Below are positions 1-11,689 of a stretch of DNA of 64,000 nucleotides, piece after piece (position 1 is the first letter of the stretch; each line of letters opens with the position of its first letter). The notes beneath the pieces were generated by a model, which made no database searches, was not told the DNA's origin, and saw nothing but the letters and a program-made list of their open reading frames with translations. Made by a program: the position numbers and the translations under genes. The stretch spans positions 896,501-960,500 of the forward strand of contig CANXME010000387.1 of NCBI GenBank assembly GCA_948144175.1, written 5' to 3'. The DNA is from Closterium sp. NIES-65. Taxonomy: Eukaryota; Streptophyta; Zygnematophyceae; Desmidiales; Closteriaceae.

Positions 1-1860
1 CCCCAGGCTCAGCAGCTAGAGGCTCTGCACCCCCAGGCTCAGCACCCCCAGGCTTCGCACCCCCAGAAGTAGCACCCCTAGCAGGACCACTCTCAGCAGG
101 ACTTGAGTCACCAGTGACCTCAACCGGCGCAGTCAAGGGAGGAGGGTCTACCTGAGACACCTGAAGGAGCAGGACCGGGAGCGGGTAGGGGGTCTACCTG
201 GGGAGCACCTGGAGCAAGGAAGAGCGGCGGGGGGGGGGAGAGGGCCAGTGCGGTAGGCGAAGAGACGGTAAAAGGGAACCGACTCGTCGAACGTGACGTC
301 CTAAGAGGGGAAGACACGGCGAAGGTGGGGTGGTAAAACTGCCAACCAGGCACGTCAGGGACAAAGCCATGGAAGATTCAAGGAACAGCGCGGGCGGAGA
401 GCTTGTCGGCGGTGGTATGGCGGACAAAGGCACGAGCACCCCAGACCCGGAAACGCGACGCATCGCCAACCTTCCCCGTCCACAGCAGTGTGGACGAGGT
501 CTCCGGCAAGGAGACACGGGGCCAGAGGTTGAACTCATGCGCGGCGTACTAGACCGCAAACGGCCACAGAAATGGGGGGCAGCCACATGGATCAGGGAGG
601 TACGAGCGACCTCCATGACTAAGCCAATGCGGCGCTCAGCAACCCCATTCTGGTGCGGAGAGGCTGGAAGCGTGAACGTCTGGCGGATGCCGTGCTCCAC
701 ACAGAAGGCTTCCAGCAGGTCCGAGGAGAACTCACGACCTCTGTCAGAGTGCAGACGCAGGACAGGAAAGTCCGACTGGAAACGCTTGCGAAGCTGGAGA
801 CAAACAGTGCGGATTCAGGGGATCAAAAAATCATGGACCTCCTCCTTGCGCTAGAAGGGGAAGACCGTGGTGTAACGCGTGTAGTCGTCGACGACCAGCA
901 GGAAGTACCGCTCGTGGCCTTGTCCACGGACGCGAGTTGGGCCCCACACGTCCAGGTGGAGAGTCTGCAGGGGAGCCTCTATGGGAGGGAACGAGGAGGA
1001 GTGAGGAGCGGCGCGCTGCCGCCCCTCGACACAGGGAAGACAGGGAGGAGCAAGCAAGGGTGGGAGGGGAGGGAGAACCCTGGGAAGACCAGAGACAAGG
1101 TAACGGGAGTGCATGCCACGAAGGCGCTGCATCGAAGGGTGTCCAAGGCGGTGGTGCCAAAGGAGCGTCCAGTGCGACAGGGTGCAACACGAGCAAGGAG
1201 CCGACACTGACCTGACTCAGACCCAGACGCAACTACCTGAGGGGACTCAGTGGTCAATGTGTACAGGCCTGAACCCGGCTGCCGAGTGAAGGTAGCCAGG
1301 TGACGACTTATTTGAGCACATGTGCAGTGTGACACACGCTCGTAGGCAGGGGTGAACTGGTGAACACCCGTGTCCTGGAGCGCAGTAACCGCCACCAAGT
1401 TCGTAGAGAACGAGGGGAGGTAAAGACTCGACAGGGTGCCGGACGGGGCAGCAGTACAAGGGAGGACAATGGTGGAGGTCGCACGGACTGGACCCCCAGA
1501 GGGGTCTGCCAGAGAGACTGCAACCGGCCGACTGAGCGGCGTGAGGGTGGTGCTGTCACGAAAGAAGGAGCGAGAAGCATCGGAGTCAAGTGTGAAGGTG
1601 TAGAAGGCCTCAACAGGCGGAGTACCAGAGAGAGCAGACTCACCAGCACATGGAGCACAAGCCTCACCAGCACCTAGAACAGCAGCCTCACCAGCACCTA
1701 GAGCAGTAGGCTCTATACCTGGGTCAGGCGGTACGCACATGTAACAGGAACCGTCAGCACTAGTAGGCAATGCATACATGGCCATGAGAATAGCATCATA
1801 GTCAAGAGCAAAGATATCTACCCTCTGCCCAAGCAGCTCCACCCAGTCGGGGAGCTCAGC
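1..1860 (-). pseudogene. Copia C protease-integrase remnant
   Basis: Blocks in transcription order: a protease-like stretch near 1590-1630, the pre-integrase HHRLGHPS zinc-binding block near 1140-1170, the integrase start (LDVWGP, then VVDDYTRYT) near 880-960, and QNGVAERRIGLVMEVART near 590-650. These blocks sit in different frames with at least three shifts, so no continuous polyprotein exists. The protease active-site motif reads DSDAS where A, B and J have DSGAS, which should abolish aspartic protease function. Past about base 190 the sequence becomes the 15-bp proline/glycine-coding repeats seen at the same place in A and B. Confidence 0.8.
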
Positions 1861-2283
1861 CTCGTCGCCAAACTCGGTACGCTAGGCGTCGCTCAGACGG
1901 GCAAAGCAGCGGGACTTTGTGTCACCAAGCATCTTGCATGCGTGACCAGTCCTATCACCTGCGCGAATGATGTACGGGCAGCGAACAGTACTCAAAGACC
2001 CTCTACTCTGAGCGTACCACTTGTGAAGCTGCTGGGATGCAAGTGTCTCGCGTGGACGCCGATGGAGCTGCAGCTAGCCACAGCCAGACGCTCCCACCTG
2101 ACCAGCTCCAGGACGACAGCTACAACGGATACCGCCACAACCCCAACTAACGTACCACTCATGAAGCTGCTGGGGCGAGAGAGACTCGCGTGGACGTCGT
2201 TGGAGCTGCATCTGGCCACCGCCAGTAGCAGCAGTAGCAGTAGCCTGGCAGTAGTAACAGAAGTAGCAGCAGTAGCAGCGCGG

Positions 2284-2376
2284 GCAGGGCAAGCGTGGCA
2301 GGCAGGTAGGCAGGCAGGCAGACAGGCAGGCAGACAGGCAGGCAGACAGGCTGGCAGGCAGGCAGGCATGCAGATG
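2284..2376. repeat. GGCA/GACA tetranucleotide microsatellite
   Basis: Irregular runs of ggca alternate with gaca. They lie between the zinc-knuckle remnant and the leader repeats of element C, where gag should be. Confidence 0.9.
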
Positions 2377-2449
2377 GCGCGGCAGCGCGCAAACAAGGCA
2401 GGTGCTCACCAGTGGCGGGAAGAGCAGGCGCTCGCCGGTCAACTGCACG

Positions 2450-2890
2450 GGGTCCAAGGGCGGCGTCGCGGGTCCACGGGCGGCGTCGCGGGGTCCTCAG
2501 GCGGCTGCACGGAGTCCAGGGGCGGCTGCTTTGGGTCCAGGGGCGGCTGCTCGAGGGTCCAGGGGCGGCTGCTTCAGGGGCCAGGGGCGGCTGCTCGGGG
2601 TCCAGGGGCGGCTGCTCCAGGGGCGGCTGCTGCAGGGGCCAGGGGCGGCTGCTCTAGGTCCAGGAGCGGCTGCTCGAGGGTCCAGGGGTGACTGCACTAG
2701 GGGCGGCTGCTTCAGGGGCCAGGGGCGGCTGCTCTGGGGTCCAGGGGCGGCTGCACCAGGGGCGGCTGGTTCAAGGGCCAGGGGCGGCTGCTCGGGGTCC
2801 AGGGGCGGCTGTTCCAGGGGCGGCTGTTCCAGGGGCAGCTGCAACTGGGGCCAGGGGCCGCTGCTCTGGGTCCAGGGGCGGGTGCCCCAT
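2450..2890. repeat. GC-rich minisatellite in leader of copia C
   Basis: Head-to-tail degenerate repeats built on GGGGTCCAGGGGCGGCTGCT. Leader repeats occur at the same relative place (between LTR and gag) in A and B, but with a different repeat unit in each element. The stretch 2890-3175 continues as GC-rich unique sequence. Confidence 0.85.
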
Positions 2891-3212
2891 TGGCGACGGA
2901 GGGCAGCGCGCCGTCACCGGAGGAGGCGACGCGCGGGGTCAGCGGCAGGCTGCGCGGGCGGCTGATGTAGCGCGCGGGGCCAAAAATGGGCTTACGCTAC
3001 GCGCGGGCCGGCGGCAGGCTGCGGGGGCGGCTGACGTGGCGCGCGGGGCCGAAAACGGGCTTAAACGGGCTGCGCGCGGGCTGCTTAAGCGGCGCGCGTG
3101 GGAAAAAAAAGGGGCAGCGCGTGTGCAGCCGAGGCGCGCGCGGGCAGCAGGCAAGGCAGGCAAGGTAAGGTGGTAACGGGTGGGCCCTAATCTTAGGTCC
3201 TAAAGACCTATT

Positions 3213-3225
3213 GCTCTAGATACCA
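3213..3225 (-). other. Primer-binding site of copia C
   Basis: On the minus strand this reads TGGTATCTAGAGC directly after the 5' LTR. It is a variant of the TGGTATCAGAGC site complementary to initiator methionine tRNA used by many copia elements. Confidence 0.65.
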
Positions 3226-3311
3226 TCTTAGAATATAGGCATGGAATGGTCTCATTAGGTCAAGGTTGGGGTACAAAATAGCCTAGATAATAATATGCAT
3301 ATGTTTTGACA
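3226..3311 (-). repeat. 5' LTR of copia C (short)
   Basis: On the minus strand it begins TGTCAAAACATATG, like the LTR starts of A and B, and runs to the primer-binding site. The plus-strand edge is TC rather than TG, so that terminus has mutated. At about 86 bp it is shorter than the 132-bp LTRs of A and B. Confidence 0.6.
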
Positions 3312-4440
3312 TGGCATTCCCCGCACCAATCAGAGAGAGCAAAGCACTTGAAGCGGGAGCCACAAACTTGATCTTCCCGGGGGGCTTTACCTCATCAAGC
3401 AAATCTGCCCATGGAGTCATGTAACTTGTGCAACCTGAATCAATCACCCAGTGAGTGAGGGGTTGCATCACAACCTTCCCAACTGAACCCACATCACCCT
3501 CACTCCCTTTCACATCCTCAACCATGAGGAACATCCCAGGGTCGGCTTTACCTTGTGCACCATCACCTTGTGCACCTGAACCTTGCACAGCACCACCTCG
3601 TGCACGTTCACCACTTGGCGGCTTCATGCCTGGAGGCGCCCATCCCTCAGGCCGGCTGAAACACTTGAACCACGGGTGTCCAGCCTTCTTGCAGTACCAG
3701 CAAGCACCCTCCATCCGAGTGCTCCCCTGCCACCAGAGCTTCCATGCCCCTCCTTATAGTCACCTCGGCCTCTCCCTCTGCCTAAGCCTCTCTCACAGCC
3801 TCAGCCTCTCCCTCTGCAGCTCCATACCTATCAGCAGTTGTGTTGGCAGCACCACCTCCCGTGTGGCACCTGCGGAAGTCCTCCTGCAGAATCTGCTGCC
3901 ATAGCCACTCAGGTGTCCACTGGTCGTGCTGAGTGTTGAGGGTGGGGATGAGGTTGTCCCACATGTTGTCAAGCACCGAGATGATCTTGGTGCACTGTTG
4001 CATCTGCGACACATTGCTGCCCGCCGCTGCCAACCTCGCATAGGTGTCCTTTATCTTGTCGACAGCTTGTTGGGCTGAATCACATCACGCAGAAGCTTCT
4101 ATGCCTTCGGTCCGGCATCTTCTCTTCTCCCATCGCAAGTTTCAGCAGCTTGTAGTGCTTAAACGCACTCCGCATCCGCCCGCTCCATTCCTCATAGTTG
4201 GAGCCATCCAATGCCTCGATCTTGGATGTGGTGGCTCATTCCTCTTCTCAGCTGCATCTCCCTTCCCTTGACTCAATTCCTATGCTCCCAATCACAGGTT
4301 CCATCTCCCCCTTTGCTGTCCACGCCGAAGTCCCACTCAATTTTCACAAGTGTTGGCGCCAACGAAGTTTCGGCAGAGTTTACCCTTACCGGAAGTCACA
4401 TACAACCTCCAGAACTCCAGGCCATGGTGGGTCTATGAGG
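3312..4440 (-). pseudogene. Copia D gag-protease remnant
   Basis: A second, unrelated copia lineage on the minus strand. From high to low coordinates: a gag N-terminal block (ALDGSNYEEWSGRM near 4150-4215), a gag middle section (MWDNLIPTLNTQHDQWTPEW, near 3860-3980), a CCHC zinc knuckle (CWYCKKAGHPWFKC, 3665-3705) and a protease motif DSGCTSYMT (about 3420-3450). Frameshifts separate these blocks. The coding sequence stops at 3311 where the LTR of element C begins, so the rest of D is presumably beyond the left edge of the window. Confidence 0.8.
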
Positions 4441-4481
4441 GTCTTCACACTTCAGTAAACTCCCCACAAGGTCCATAATCA

Positions 4482-4493
4482 GCTCTGATACCA
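4482..4493 (-). other. Primer-binding site of copia D
   Basis: The minus strand reads TGGTATCAGAGC, the canonical site complementary to the initiator methionine tRNA 3' end. It lies just before the gag remnant and shows that D's 5' LTR starts about two bases further right. Confidence 0.85.
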
Positions 4494-4495
4494 CT

Positions 4496-5334
4496 CGTTA
4501 GATACCAAGGACGCAGTCTATGAAGATTGAGGGGCTGAAATATCACAAAATAGTTGGCTCAGTATTCTGGACAGAATCGTCGAGTTCACAAGAAACGCTG
4601 TCAAGGAAAAGTTCACTGTCAAAACTTCACCAAACTCAAATATGTAGTAGCCCTGGTCTGTGGCTACAATTTCTAATTTGAATCGTACAATATGGTGAAG
4701 TATTTATGAATTTCGGCGCACTAGGGGGTATGCTACTACAGAAAACTTGACTCAATGACAATTATCTCATATGTTCGCACAAGAAAGTTAGAGTAGCTGG
4801 AAACTAGGTAGGAGGGAAGAGGAGGACGAGAGGGAAGGTTCCAAGAGAGTCCCTAATCAAGGAAACCCCATGCCACATAATGTCCCTCCCTATAGGCACC
4901 CCAACTTTGACCTTTGTCCCTTTCCCAACACGTGCCATCCACCTCACCCAACTTGGCCACACTTGCCAACCTGGTTTGGCTTCTCCCAACCACTTGGCAT
5001 TAACTACAGTGATGGGGACGAATTTCCCAACCCCCAAAAGTATGTACCCCATATTGAGTCACTCAACAAACTTCCAAAGTCGTCGCATCCCAATCAAAAC
5101 TTCGAACTAACTTCGTCGTTCTTGCTCCGATCGCGACGATTCTTGGTTCGTCGGAACGCTCTTGAGCAGAGGGGTCACTTCAGATATCTGCCCAAGCCAA
5201 ATAATATTCACACACACTCAGAAAATCCAAACCACACCAAACACAATTCTTGCGCACGCTCACATGACGTATGCAATGCACAAACCTATGATGGGAGGCA
5301 GGCAGACGTGAATGCAAACGATAGCATCACATAA
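4496..5334 (-). repeat. Probable 5' LTR of copia D (outer edge unresolved)
   Basis: Non-coding sequence beyond the primer-binding site, which by position must include D's 5' LTR. A TATA-like CATAAATA is present on the minus strand near 4705-4715. No second LTR copy is in the window, so the outer boundary is a guess. No gene was seen here. Confidence 0.4.
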
Positions 5335-5700
5335 TAGACGGAGTAGTCCGTCGACCTGCAGCTCGACCGAGAGGTCGACGGAGCAGTCCGTCGACCTTGG
5401 AGCTCAACCGAGAGGTCGACGGAGCAGTCTGCTTACCTGCAGTTCGACCGGGAGGTCGGCGGAGCGGTCCGGACAAATGAGCAGCGGTCAATGACGGGAG
5501 CTCGGCGACAACATCTGACAATTCTGGTCGACGGAAGGGGTTCGTCGACCAGGGGTAGCTCGACAGGAGCTGTGGTCGAACAGAGGCACCTGGTGGTCAA
5601 CCACATTCACCTGGTGGTCCACCAGAGGCAGTGGTGGTCGACCAGAGGCAGTGGTGGTCGACCAGAGCACCTGGTGGTCGACCAGGTCGACCGGGTAACC
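5335..5700. repeat. GTCGAC-rich palindromic repeats
   Basis: About three 40-bp units carrying GTCGACCTGCAGCTCGACCG (5345-5470) are followed by repeats of the palindromic core TGGTCGACCA with CTGGTGG spacers (5525-5695). Two isolated cores recur near 6001 and 6021. The stretch is non-coding and of unknown origin. Confidence 0.75.
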
Positions 5701-6473
5701 TGCTCAACGAGTTCTGTGGAGGTACGCAAACGTCGGCGAGGTAACGATGGCAACGGCAACTTCAAGTTGGTATCCTGAAGTCGATGTGGCTCATCAGGCG
5801 CAGACAACAGCCGACAAATGCACAACGGTGCAAGTCGGGCAAATCGTCTACCCGCACCTGCGAGCGTGCGCACTGCTGTCTTGTACGGGGAAACGCTGGA
5901 CAGCCGCTCTGCTGCAGCATTGGCACGCCGCCGACCTGCTCTGTTGGGAGGTCGCCTTTCTGCAGTGCTGGCGCGGCTCCTCTATGTAATGCTGGCAGGC
6001 AGTCGACCAAGCTGTGCTGGCGGTCGACCAGGCTAGCTGCAGAGTTGCTAGGTGCCTTATGTAGTTATTGTTGTCATTGCTTGTTCATTCTGTAATTCCA
6101 ACTTTGCCTAGTGAAACTCTTGCCGATTTCTCCCGTGTATGCGCAAGCTCTAAGGAACTAAGCAAAGCTACGATCACTCGTGGTAGTTCGTACCAACCCC
6201 CGTAGTCTAGCTCACTACCGTTGTAGAGTGACTCTCTGCACAACCAGCATGTTATTACATCCTAAGGTGGCTCATTGACAACTTCAATGTTAACAAATTC
6301 CAGGGAATACCCAATATCCATGAAGTCAGTCCCAATGGCCCAGGCATTGAGGTTCCATCGCGTAGTGCGGTCTCAGGTCTAGGAAACCACAAAGCACGCT
6401 CTCGCGATAATGGCCTTACTGTGCTCTGTTTTTGCCTAACTCCGTAACTTTGTCTGGTTGTGGTGGCTTCTTA
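5701..6473. other. Unassigned non-coding stretch
   Basis: No coding similarity was recognised. The AT-richer part 6050-6280 has the texture of an LTR, but no matching partner copy or primer-binding site was found. It ends at the start of the 5' LTR of element E. Confidence 0.4.
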
Positions 6474-6821
6474 TGTTGAGGCTAAGCCCTGCACGCGCCT
6501 GGTTTCGCGTGTAGCAGCTCTATGCAAAGTAGCAAGATTCCGCACACTGCATACTGAAGCTTCGGTACACTCCAATTCGCGCATCTCAGTATGCACAATT
6601 CGACATTGGACCAAATTAGAGGGAAGTGACGACATTGCACAAACGAGTATGTGCAACTGTCGGTGTTGCAAGAACCTATGCAACTACTTCCGGGCAGGTA
6701 GAAATACACCTGTTGGTATTTTCACCCGATTGCCAACCTGGAGCCGCATACTAGAGTAGGTACTTACACGTTCTTCTTGAACAACGTTCTTCATAAACAA
6801 CGTTCTCGTAGAATATTCTTG
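6474..6821 (+). repeat. 5' LTR of copia E, left part
   Basis: Begins TGTTGAGGCTAAGCC and matches the 3' LTR from 27387 onward. It is interrupted after TCTTG (6817-6821), the duplicated target of element A. Confidence 0.9.
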
Positions 6822-6953
6822 TGTCAGAATCACTGAATAGGAATGGGTGAACTAGCAGTGAAATGAGTACAAGTACCTAACCCTAGAATTGTGTACCCCC
6901 TATAGGCTAACCAACTGTAGCCTAAACTAACACAACATATATAATTTTTGACA
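6822..6953 (-). repeat. 3' LTR of copia A
   Basis: A 132-bp repeat of 21626-21757 with three substitutions. The minus strand carries a TATATAT motif near its start. 6954-7211 is A's 3' non-coding region with the polypurine tract. Confidence 0.95.
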
Positions 6954-7211
6954 CACCCCCATAGGCCAAGTGGGGGAGAACTAGGGGTCACAAGACCAGT
7001 CAAGGCAAAGCAAGACAAAACAAGCTCAGGGTGGATCTCAAGGATACCACACAAATTCCGAGCACAAGCAAGTGGTCACAAGACCAGTTCACATGCAGGT
7101 TTATAATAGAGCAAAAGGTACAATGATCACAACCTAACAAGAGTAAACATGCAGGTATATATATAGAGATCACAGTACAAACAGACTCAAGAAGTAAGCA
7201 AGTGAGGTCCA

Positions 7212-7343
7212 TGTGAAATCAAAGAACGAGAATGGATGACTATGAAGTGAAGTGAATACAAGTAGGAAACCCTAATTGTGTTGTACCCCCTATGGGATAC
7301 CCCACTATAGCCTACAGAAACAAGTAAGCTATATGTTCTGACA
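7212..7343 (-). repeat. 3' LTR of copia B
   Basis: A 132-bp direct repeat of 14488-14619 with one mismatch. A purine tract (TATGGGGGTG on the minus strand) directly precedes it. 7344-7555 is the non-coding 3' end of B. Confidence 0.95.
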
Positions 7344-7555
7344 CACCCCCATAGGCAAAGTGGGGGAGAACAATGGGTCACAAGACCAGTCAAGCAAAGC
7401 AAAGCAAAGCTCAGGGTGGATCACAAAGTCACCACGCATTCCGAGCACAAGTTCAAAGGCCAGAAGGCCAATTCACATGCAAGATCATATATAGAGATAT
7501 ACAAGAGTCAAGCAAGCAAGAGCAAGAGTATATATAGGCGAAGGTACAAGCAAGG

Positions 7556-10500
7556 TCAAGAGGAGAGCAAGTGAGGCAAGACAGGCACAAGACCCAACTG
7601 CGTGCAACAACGCTGATGATCACAAGGCGCAAGTGCCTTGGTGAAGACATCAGCAGTGTTGGCCTCAGAGGCCACGTACGCAAGTCGCAACTGTCCACGC
7701 TGCTGTAGCTCACGAGCAAGAAAGTAGCGGAGAGCAATGTGCTTCGTTCTGTGCTCCAGTCGCTGCTCTCGACACAAGGCCAGCATGGCCTTGTTGTCTA
7801 CGTACAGGACTGGAGGAGAACGAGGCTGCTCTCCAAGGTCAGTCAGCAGGTAGGTGAGCCAGCGTAACTCCTGTGCAGCCATAGCCCCAGCGTAGATCTC
7901 AGCCTCACAACTCGAGCCGAGAATAGAAGACGAGCGGGTAGCCCGCCACGAGACAGAGCCGGAACCAAGGCTGAAGGTGTAACCCTGTGACGACCGCTGC
8001 GTAGCCTGGTCGTCAGCCCAAGAGGCGTCTGCGTGCCCAGTGAGGACCACTGGACTGCGCCCTCCAAGCACTAGCTCCATGCCCGACGTACTGCACAAGT
8101 AGCGCAACACCCTCTTCGCTGCAGCCATGTGCTCTGGTCGGTGTCTCCCAGGAGCAACAAAGCGTGCGAGAATGCTAAGAGGGTATGCGAGGTCAGGTCG
8201 TGTGCAGGTCATCAGGTACATGAGGCAGCCAACAAGCTCTCCAAACGGGCCACTCGACTCTACGGACTCATCCGAAGGCAGAGCTGAGAGCGAGTGGCGA
8301 GTAGGCAGAGGAGTGGCCTGAGGCGAGGAGTACGTGAAGCCGAAGCGCTGAAGGACCTGCTGCACCATGTGTGACTGAGTCAGGGTAATGGTGCGGCGTG
8401 CTCTGTCCCGGGTGATCTGCAAGCCAAGGTAGCTGCGCAGTTCACCCAGGTCAGTGCACGTGTGTCTCTTCTGCAGCTCGGACTTCACGTAGGCGAGTCC
8501 AGCAGTGTCAGCTGTGGCAAAGACCAAGTCGTCGACGTACACGAGGATGTAGAACGGCGGCAGAGAGGTGTCGGTGCGCAGAAACAGCGACGGGTCGGCA
8601 GTAGAAGGAGCAAACCCAAGTGCCGCGAGCGTAGTCCTCAGTGTGTCGTGCCACTCACGTGGCGCCTGGCGGAGACCGTAGACTGGACGCCGGAGACTCC
8701 ACTGGGTACCAGGAGGGAAAGACCCAGTGAAGCCAGGTGGGCGACGCAGCCAGATCTCCTCGTGCAGGCTGCCCTGCAAGAAAGCTGTGCTGAAGTCGAG
8801 AGAGTGCAGCTCGTAGTCACGGTGAGCAGCAACGTGCAGCAGGACCCGAAGAGTGGTCATCTTCGGGGTGGGGGAGAAGGTCTGAAAGTAGTCAACCCCC
8901 TGCCGCTGACTGAAGCCACGAGCCACGTAACGCGCCTTGAAGACAGGCGGAGAACCCGGCGGCCGCTTCACCCTGAAAATCCACATGCCACTGAAGATGT
9001 TCGCCCCAGGAGGGGGAACAGCGTCAACGTAGGTGCCTGTGGACTTCCAGGAAGCCATCTCTGCATCCATAGCTGCCTGCCACTGAGAGGAGTAGGGACC
9101 CTCTATCGCCTCCGCGTAAGAGCGCGGAGTCGGGATGTCTGGTGCATCCGGGTCTCCCTCAGGGGCTAGCAGTATAGACGCGAGACGAGGTGAAGCGGCG
9201 GCCAGACACTGGAACTCCTCCTGCCTGTCCTCAAGGACGTCCGTGCCAAGGGCACACTCACCCCCGACGGACGGAGGACAGGCGGACTCAGACTCAGTGA
9301 CAAGACGAGCAGCGTAGTCTAGACGACAGCGCGCAGCAAAGTCGACAAGCTCAGTGACAAGGGCAGACGCAGCAGACGACTCGAAGGAAGGGTCAGTGAC
9401 AGCAGTAGCAAGGAGACGCGTGACAGTAGGACTGGCAGCACGAAGAGAGTCCGACTCCGGGTCGGCAAGAGCAGGAAGAGAGGAAGCAGGAGGAGAAGGC
9501 AAAGGGGCACGCAGAGGAGCAGTGGACGGACGCAGTGACATCCGGTGCGTGCCAGGGACAGGAGGAGGACGCTGACGCGACCCGCGACCACTAGCGCGCT
9601 CAGTACGAACAGGCGACACAGGACGAGACGCAGGCTCACGACGCTCAGTAAGACCTCCAGTCGGACCAGCGTAGGGAGAAGGAGCAGGCAAAGGGGAGGC
9701 AGGCTGTAGCTGTGGCTGTGACCGGACAGGCTGCGGACCCTCTAAGGGAGGAGGAGGAGGAGGTGTAAGACCAAGAACCTGCTGCAGGAGCGGAACGAAG
9801 TACGGTCGGGGCCGCGCGGCGACACTAGAAACAGCAGGAACAGCACCAGCAGCCCCGGCAGGAGCACCCACTCCAGCAGCACCTCCAGCAGCACCACCAG
9901 AAGCTCCAGAACCTCCAGCAGCAGCACCAGGAGCACTGTCAGTCGGACCGCCAACGGCAGGCTCAGCGCCAACACCCTCAGCAGTACCAGCTCCAGGAGA
10001 ACTCTCAGACCCAGCAGCTCCAGCACCCACAGTACGAGCACCGGCGGGACGCGCGGCAGCAGTACCCTCTGCAGCCGAAGAACCACCAGCACCAGCAGCA
10101 CGCCTCCAGCGCCTGGCAAACCACTCACGCAGCTCCTGTGGGGAGAGTGGCTCCCGGCGAGACGAAGCACCCCCAGGCACAGCACCCCCAGGCTCAGCAC
10201 CCCCAGGCTCAGCACCCCTAGGCACAGCACGCCCAGGCACAGCACCCCCAGGCTCGGCACCTCCAGGCTCAGCACCCCCAGGCACAGCACCCCCAGGCGC
10301 AGCACCCCCAGGCTCAGCACCCCTAGGCACAGCACCCACAGGCACAGCACCCCCAGGCTCGGCACCTCCAGGCTCAGCACCCCCAGGCTCAGCACCCCCA
10401 GGCTCAGCACCCCCAGACTCCGCACCCCCAGGCTCAGCTCCCACAGCAGCACCAGAGTCACCAGTGACCTCGACAGGCTCGACCGCGTCTACCTGGGACA

Positions 10501-11680
10501 CACCTGAAGGGGCAGGACCCTGAGGGGGGAGGGGGACTACCGGGGGGGGACCTGGTACCAAGAAGAGCGGGGGTGGGGGGAGGGACGGAGTGCGGTAGGG
10601 GAAGAGGCGGTAGTAGGGTACCGACTCGTCGAACGTGACGTCCTGGGAGGACAGAACACGTCGAGAGGTGGGGTGGTAAAACTGCCACCCAGGGGCGTCG
10701 GGGGGGAACCCCAGGAAGACGCAGGGAGAAGCACGAGGGGACAGCTTGTCCGCAGACAGGTCGCGAACAAACGCCCGAGATCCCCAGACCCGGAACGCCG
10801 ACGCATCGCCAACCTTCCCCGTCCACAGCAGGGCTGGGGAGGTCTCCGGTCGAGAGACCCTGGGGTGGAGGTTGATCTGGTGCGCAGTGTACCTGACCGC
10901 AAACGGCCACAGAAAATGGGGAGCAGCCGCATGCATCATGGACGTACGAGCGACGTCCATGACCATGCCAATGCGGCGCTCAGCAATCCCATTCTGCTGT
11001 GGTGAGTCCGGAAGCGTGAAGGTCTGACGGATGCCTCGCGCACGACAGTAGGCACTCAGGAGGCCAGAGGAGAACTCTCCGCCTCTGTCCGAGTGCAGAC
11101 GCAAAACAGGGAAGTCAGAGCCAAAGCTCCTCCGAAGCTGGAGACGAGCTGCGCGGATCCAGTCGAGCAACACCTCAGTGACCTCACCCTTGCTGCGTAA
11201 GGGGAAGACTGTGGTGTAACGCGAGTAGTCGTCAACCACCAGCAGGAAGTAGCGCTCCTGACCCTGTCCACGGACGCGGGCTGGGCCCCACACGTCCATG
11301 TGAAGCGTCTGCAACGGGGCCTCTGTCGGAGGAAACTGGGAGGAGTGAGGGGCAGCACGCTGGCGCCCCTCGACACAGGGGACACAGGTAGGGCCAGGGC
11401 CCGGAGGAAGGGGAGGGAGAGACCGGGGAAGACCAGACACAAGGACTCGCGAGGCCATGCCTGTGAGCCGAGGCAGAGAGGGGTGGCCAAGGCGGTGGTG
11501 CCAAAGGAGGGTCTCGTGAGACAGACGACGACACGAGCAGGGGGCAGACTCAGGACCAGACCTGGGCGCTGCAGCAAACACCTGACCAGACGAAGGGACC
11601 CTACCAGACTCAGCACCTGGAGGAGAAGCAGTGGTCAGTGTGTACAGGCTCGACCCTGGCCGACGTGTAAACGTAGCCAC
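7556..11680 (-). CDS. Copia B integrase-RT-RNase H reading frame
   Basis: About 1,374 codons open without a stop; the first ATG of this frame is not a true start, because the frame is the distal part of a gag-pol polyprotein. In order it shows the pre-integrase HHRLGHPS block (about residues 57-64), integrase ([34 protein letters not shown]), a long linker of AEPGG-type pentapeptides, the copia RT ([20 protein letters not shown], then [11 protein letters not shown]) and RNase H ([24 protein letters not shown]). All key motifs look intact, unlike A, which has lost one RNase H aspartate. Frameshifts just upstream (near 11690 and 11835) disconnect it from protease, so the element as assembled is not functional unless those shifts are sequence errors. 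Confidence 0.85.
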   Translation of the reverse strand: MATFTRRPGSSLYTLTTASPPGAESGRVPSSGQVFAAAPRSGPESAPCSCRRLSHETLLWHHRLGHPSLPRLTGMASRVLVSGLPRSLPPLPPGPGPTCVPCVEGRQRAAPHSSQFPPTEAPLQTLHMDVWGPARVRGQGQERYFLLVVDDYSRYTTVFPLRSKGEVTEVLLDWIRAARLQLRRSFGSDFPVLRLHSDRGGEFSSGLLSAYCRARGIRQTFTLPDSPQQNGIAERRIGMVMDVARTSMMHAAAPHFLWPFAVRYTAHQINLHPRVSRPETSPALLWTGKVGDASAFRVWGSRAFVRDLSADKLSPRASPCVFLGFPPDAPGWQFYHPTSRRVLSSQDVTFDESVPYYRLFPYRTPSLPPPPLFLVPGPPPVVPLPPQGPAPSGVSQVDAVEPVEVTGDSGAAVGAEPGGAESGGAEPGGAEPGGAEPGGAEPGGAVPVGAVPRGAEPGGAAPGGAVPGGAEPGGAEPGGAVPGRAVPRGAEPGGAEPGGAVPGGASSRREPLSPQELREWFARRWRRAAGAGGSSAAEGTAAARPAGARTVGAGAAGSESSPGAGTAEGVGAEPAVGGPTDSAPGAAAGGSGASGGAAGGAAGVGAPAGAAGAVPAVSSVAARPRPYFVPLLQQVLGLTPPPPPPLEGPQPVRSQPQLQPASPLPAPSPYAGPTGGLTERREPASRPVSPVRTERASGRGSRQRPPPVPGTHRMSLRPSTAPLRAPLPSPPASSLPALADPESDSLRAASPTVTRLLATAVTDPSFESSAASALVTELVDFAARCRLDYAARLVTESESACPPSVGGECALGTDVLEDRQEEFQCLAAASPRLASILLAPEGDPDAPDIPTPRSYAEAIEGPYSSQWQAAMDAEMASWKSTGTYVDAVPPPGANIFSGMWIFRVKRPPGSPPVFKARYVARGFSQRQGVDYFQTFSPTPKMTTLRVLLHVAAHRDYELHSLDFSTAFLQGSLHEEIWLRRPPGFTGSFPPGTQWSLRRPVYGLRQAPREWHDTLRTTLAALGFAPSTADPSLFLRTDTSLPPFYILVYVDDLVFATADTAGLAYVKSELQKRHTCTDLGELRSYLGLQITRDRARRTITLTQSHMVQQVLQRFGFTYSSPQATPLPTRHSLSALPSDESVESSGPFGELVGCLMYLMTCTRPDLAYPLSILARFVAPGRHRPEHMAAAKRVLRYLCSTSGMELVLGGRSPVVLTGHADASWADDQATQRSSQGYTFSLGSGSVSWRATRSSSILGSSCEAEIYAGAMAAQELRWLTYLLTDLGEQPRSPPVLYVDNKAMLALCREQRLEHRTKHIALRYFLARELQQRGQLRLAYVASEANTADVFTKALAPCDHQRCCTQLGLVPVLPHLLSS
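10150..10440. repeat. 15-bp coding repeat in linker of copia B
   Basis: About nineteen head-to-tail variants of a 15-bp unit (plus strand CCCCCAGGCTCAGCA) encode the pentapeptide EPGGA on the minus strand. It lies between integrase and RT and keeps the frame. Base 1 onward in C and 17500-17640 in A carry the same kind of repeat. Confidence 0.9.
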
Positions 11681-11689
11681 GGTGGCGAC

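Larger units (their letters stand above)
1..3311 (-). mobile_element. Ty1/copia retrotransposon C, 5' part (gag lost)
   Basis: Read on the minus strand, the order is a short 5' LTR (3226-3311), a primer-binding site, a GC-rich repeat leader, the remains of a zinc-knuckle region, protease, integrase, and a proline/glycine-rich linker that leaves the window at base 1. Protein similarity to elements A and B (for example the ADPSGGPV and QNGVAERRIG blocks) places it in the same copia family. The usual gag of roughly 300 residues between leader and zinc knuckle is absent. Its right edge falls inside the protease region of copia D, so C inserted into D. Its left end and any RT or RNase H lie outside the window. 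Confidence 0.8.

Noticed and set aside
8462-9169. Plus-strand frames across the pol regions of A and B
   Set aside because: They are shadows of GC-rich minus-strand coding sequence with no recognisable motifs.
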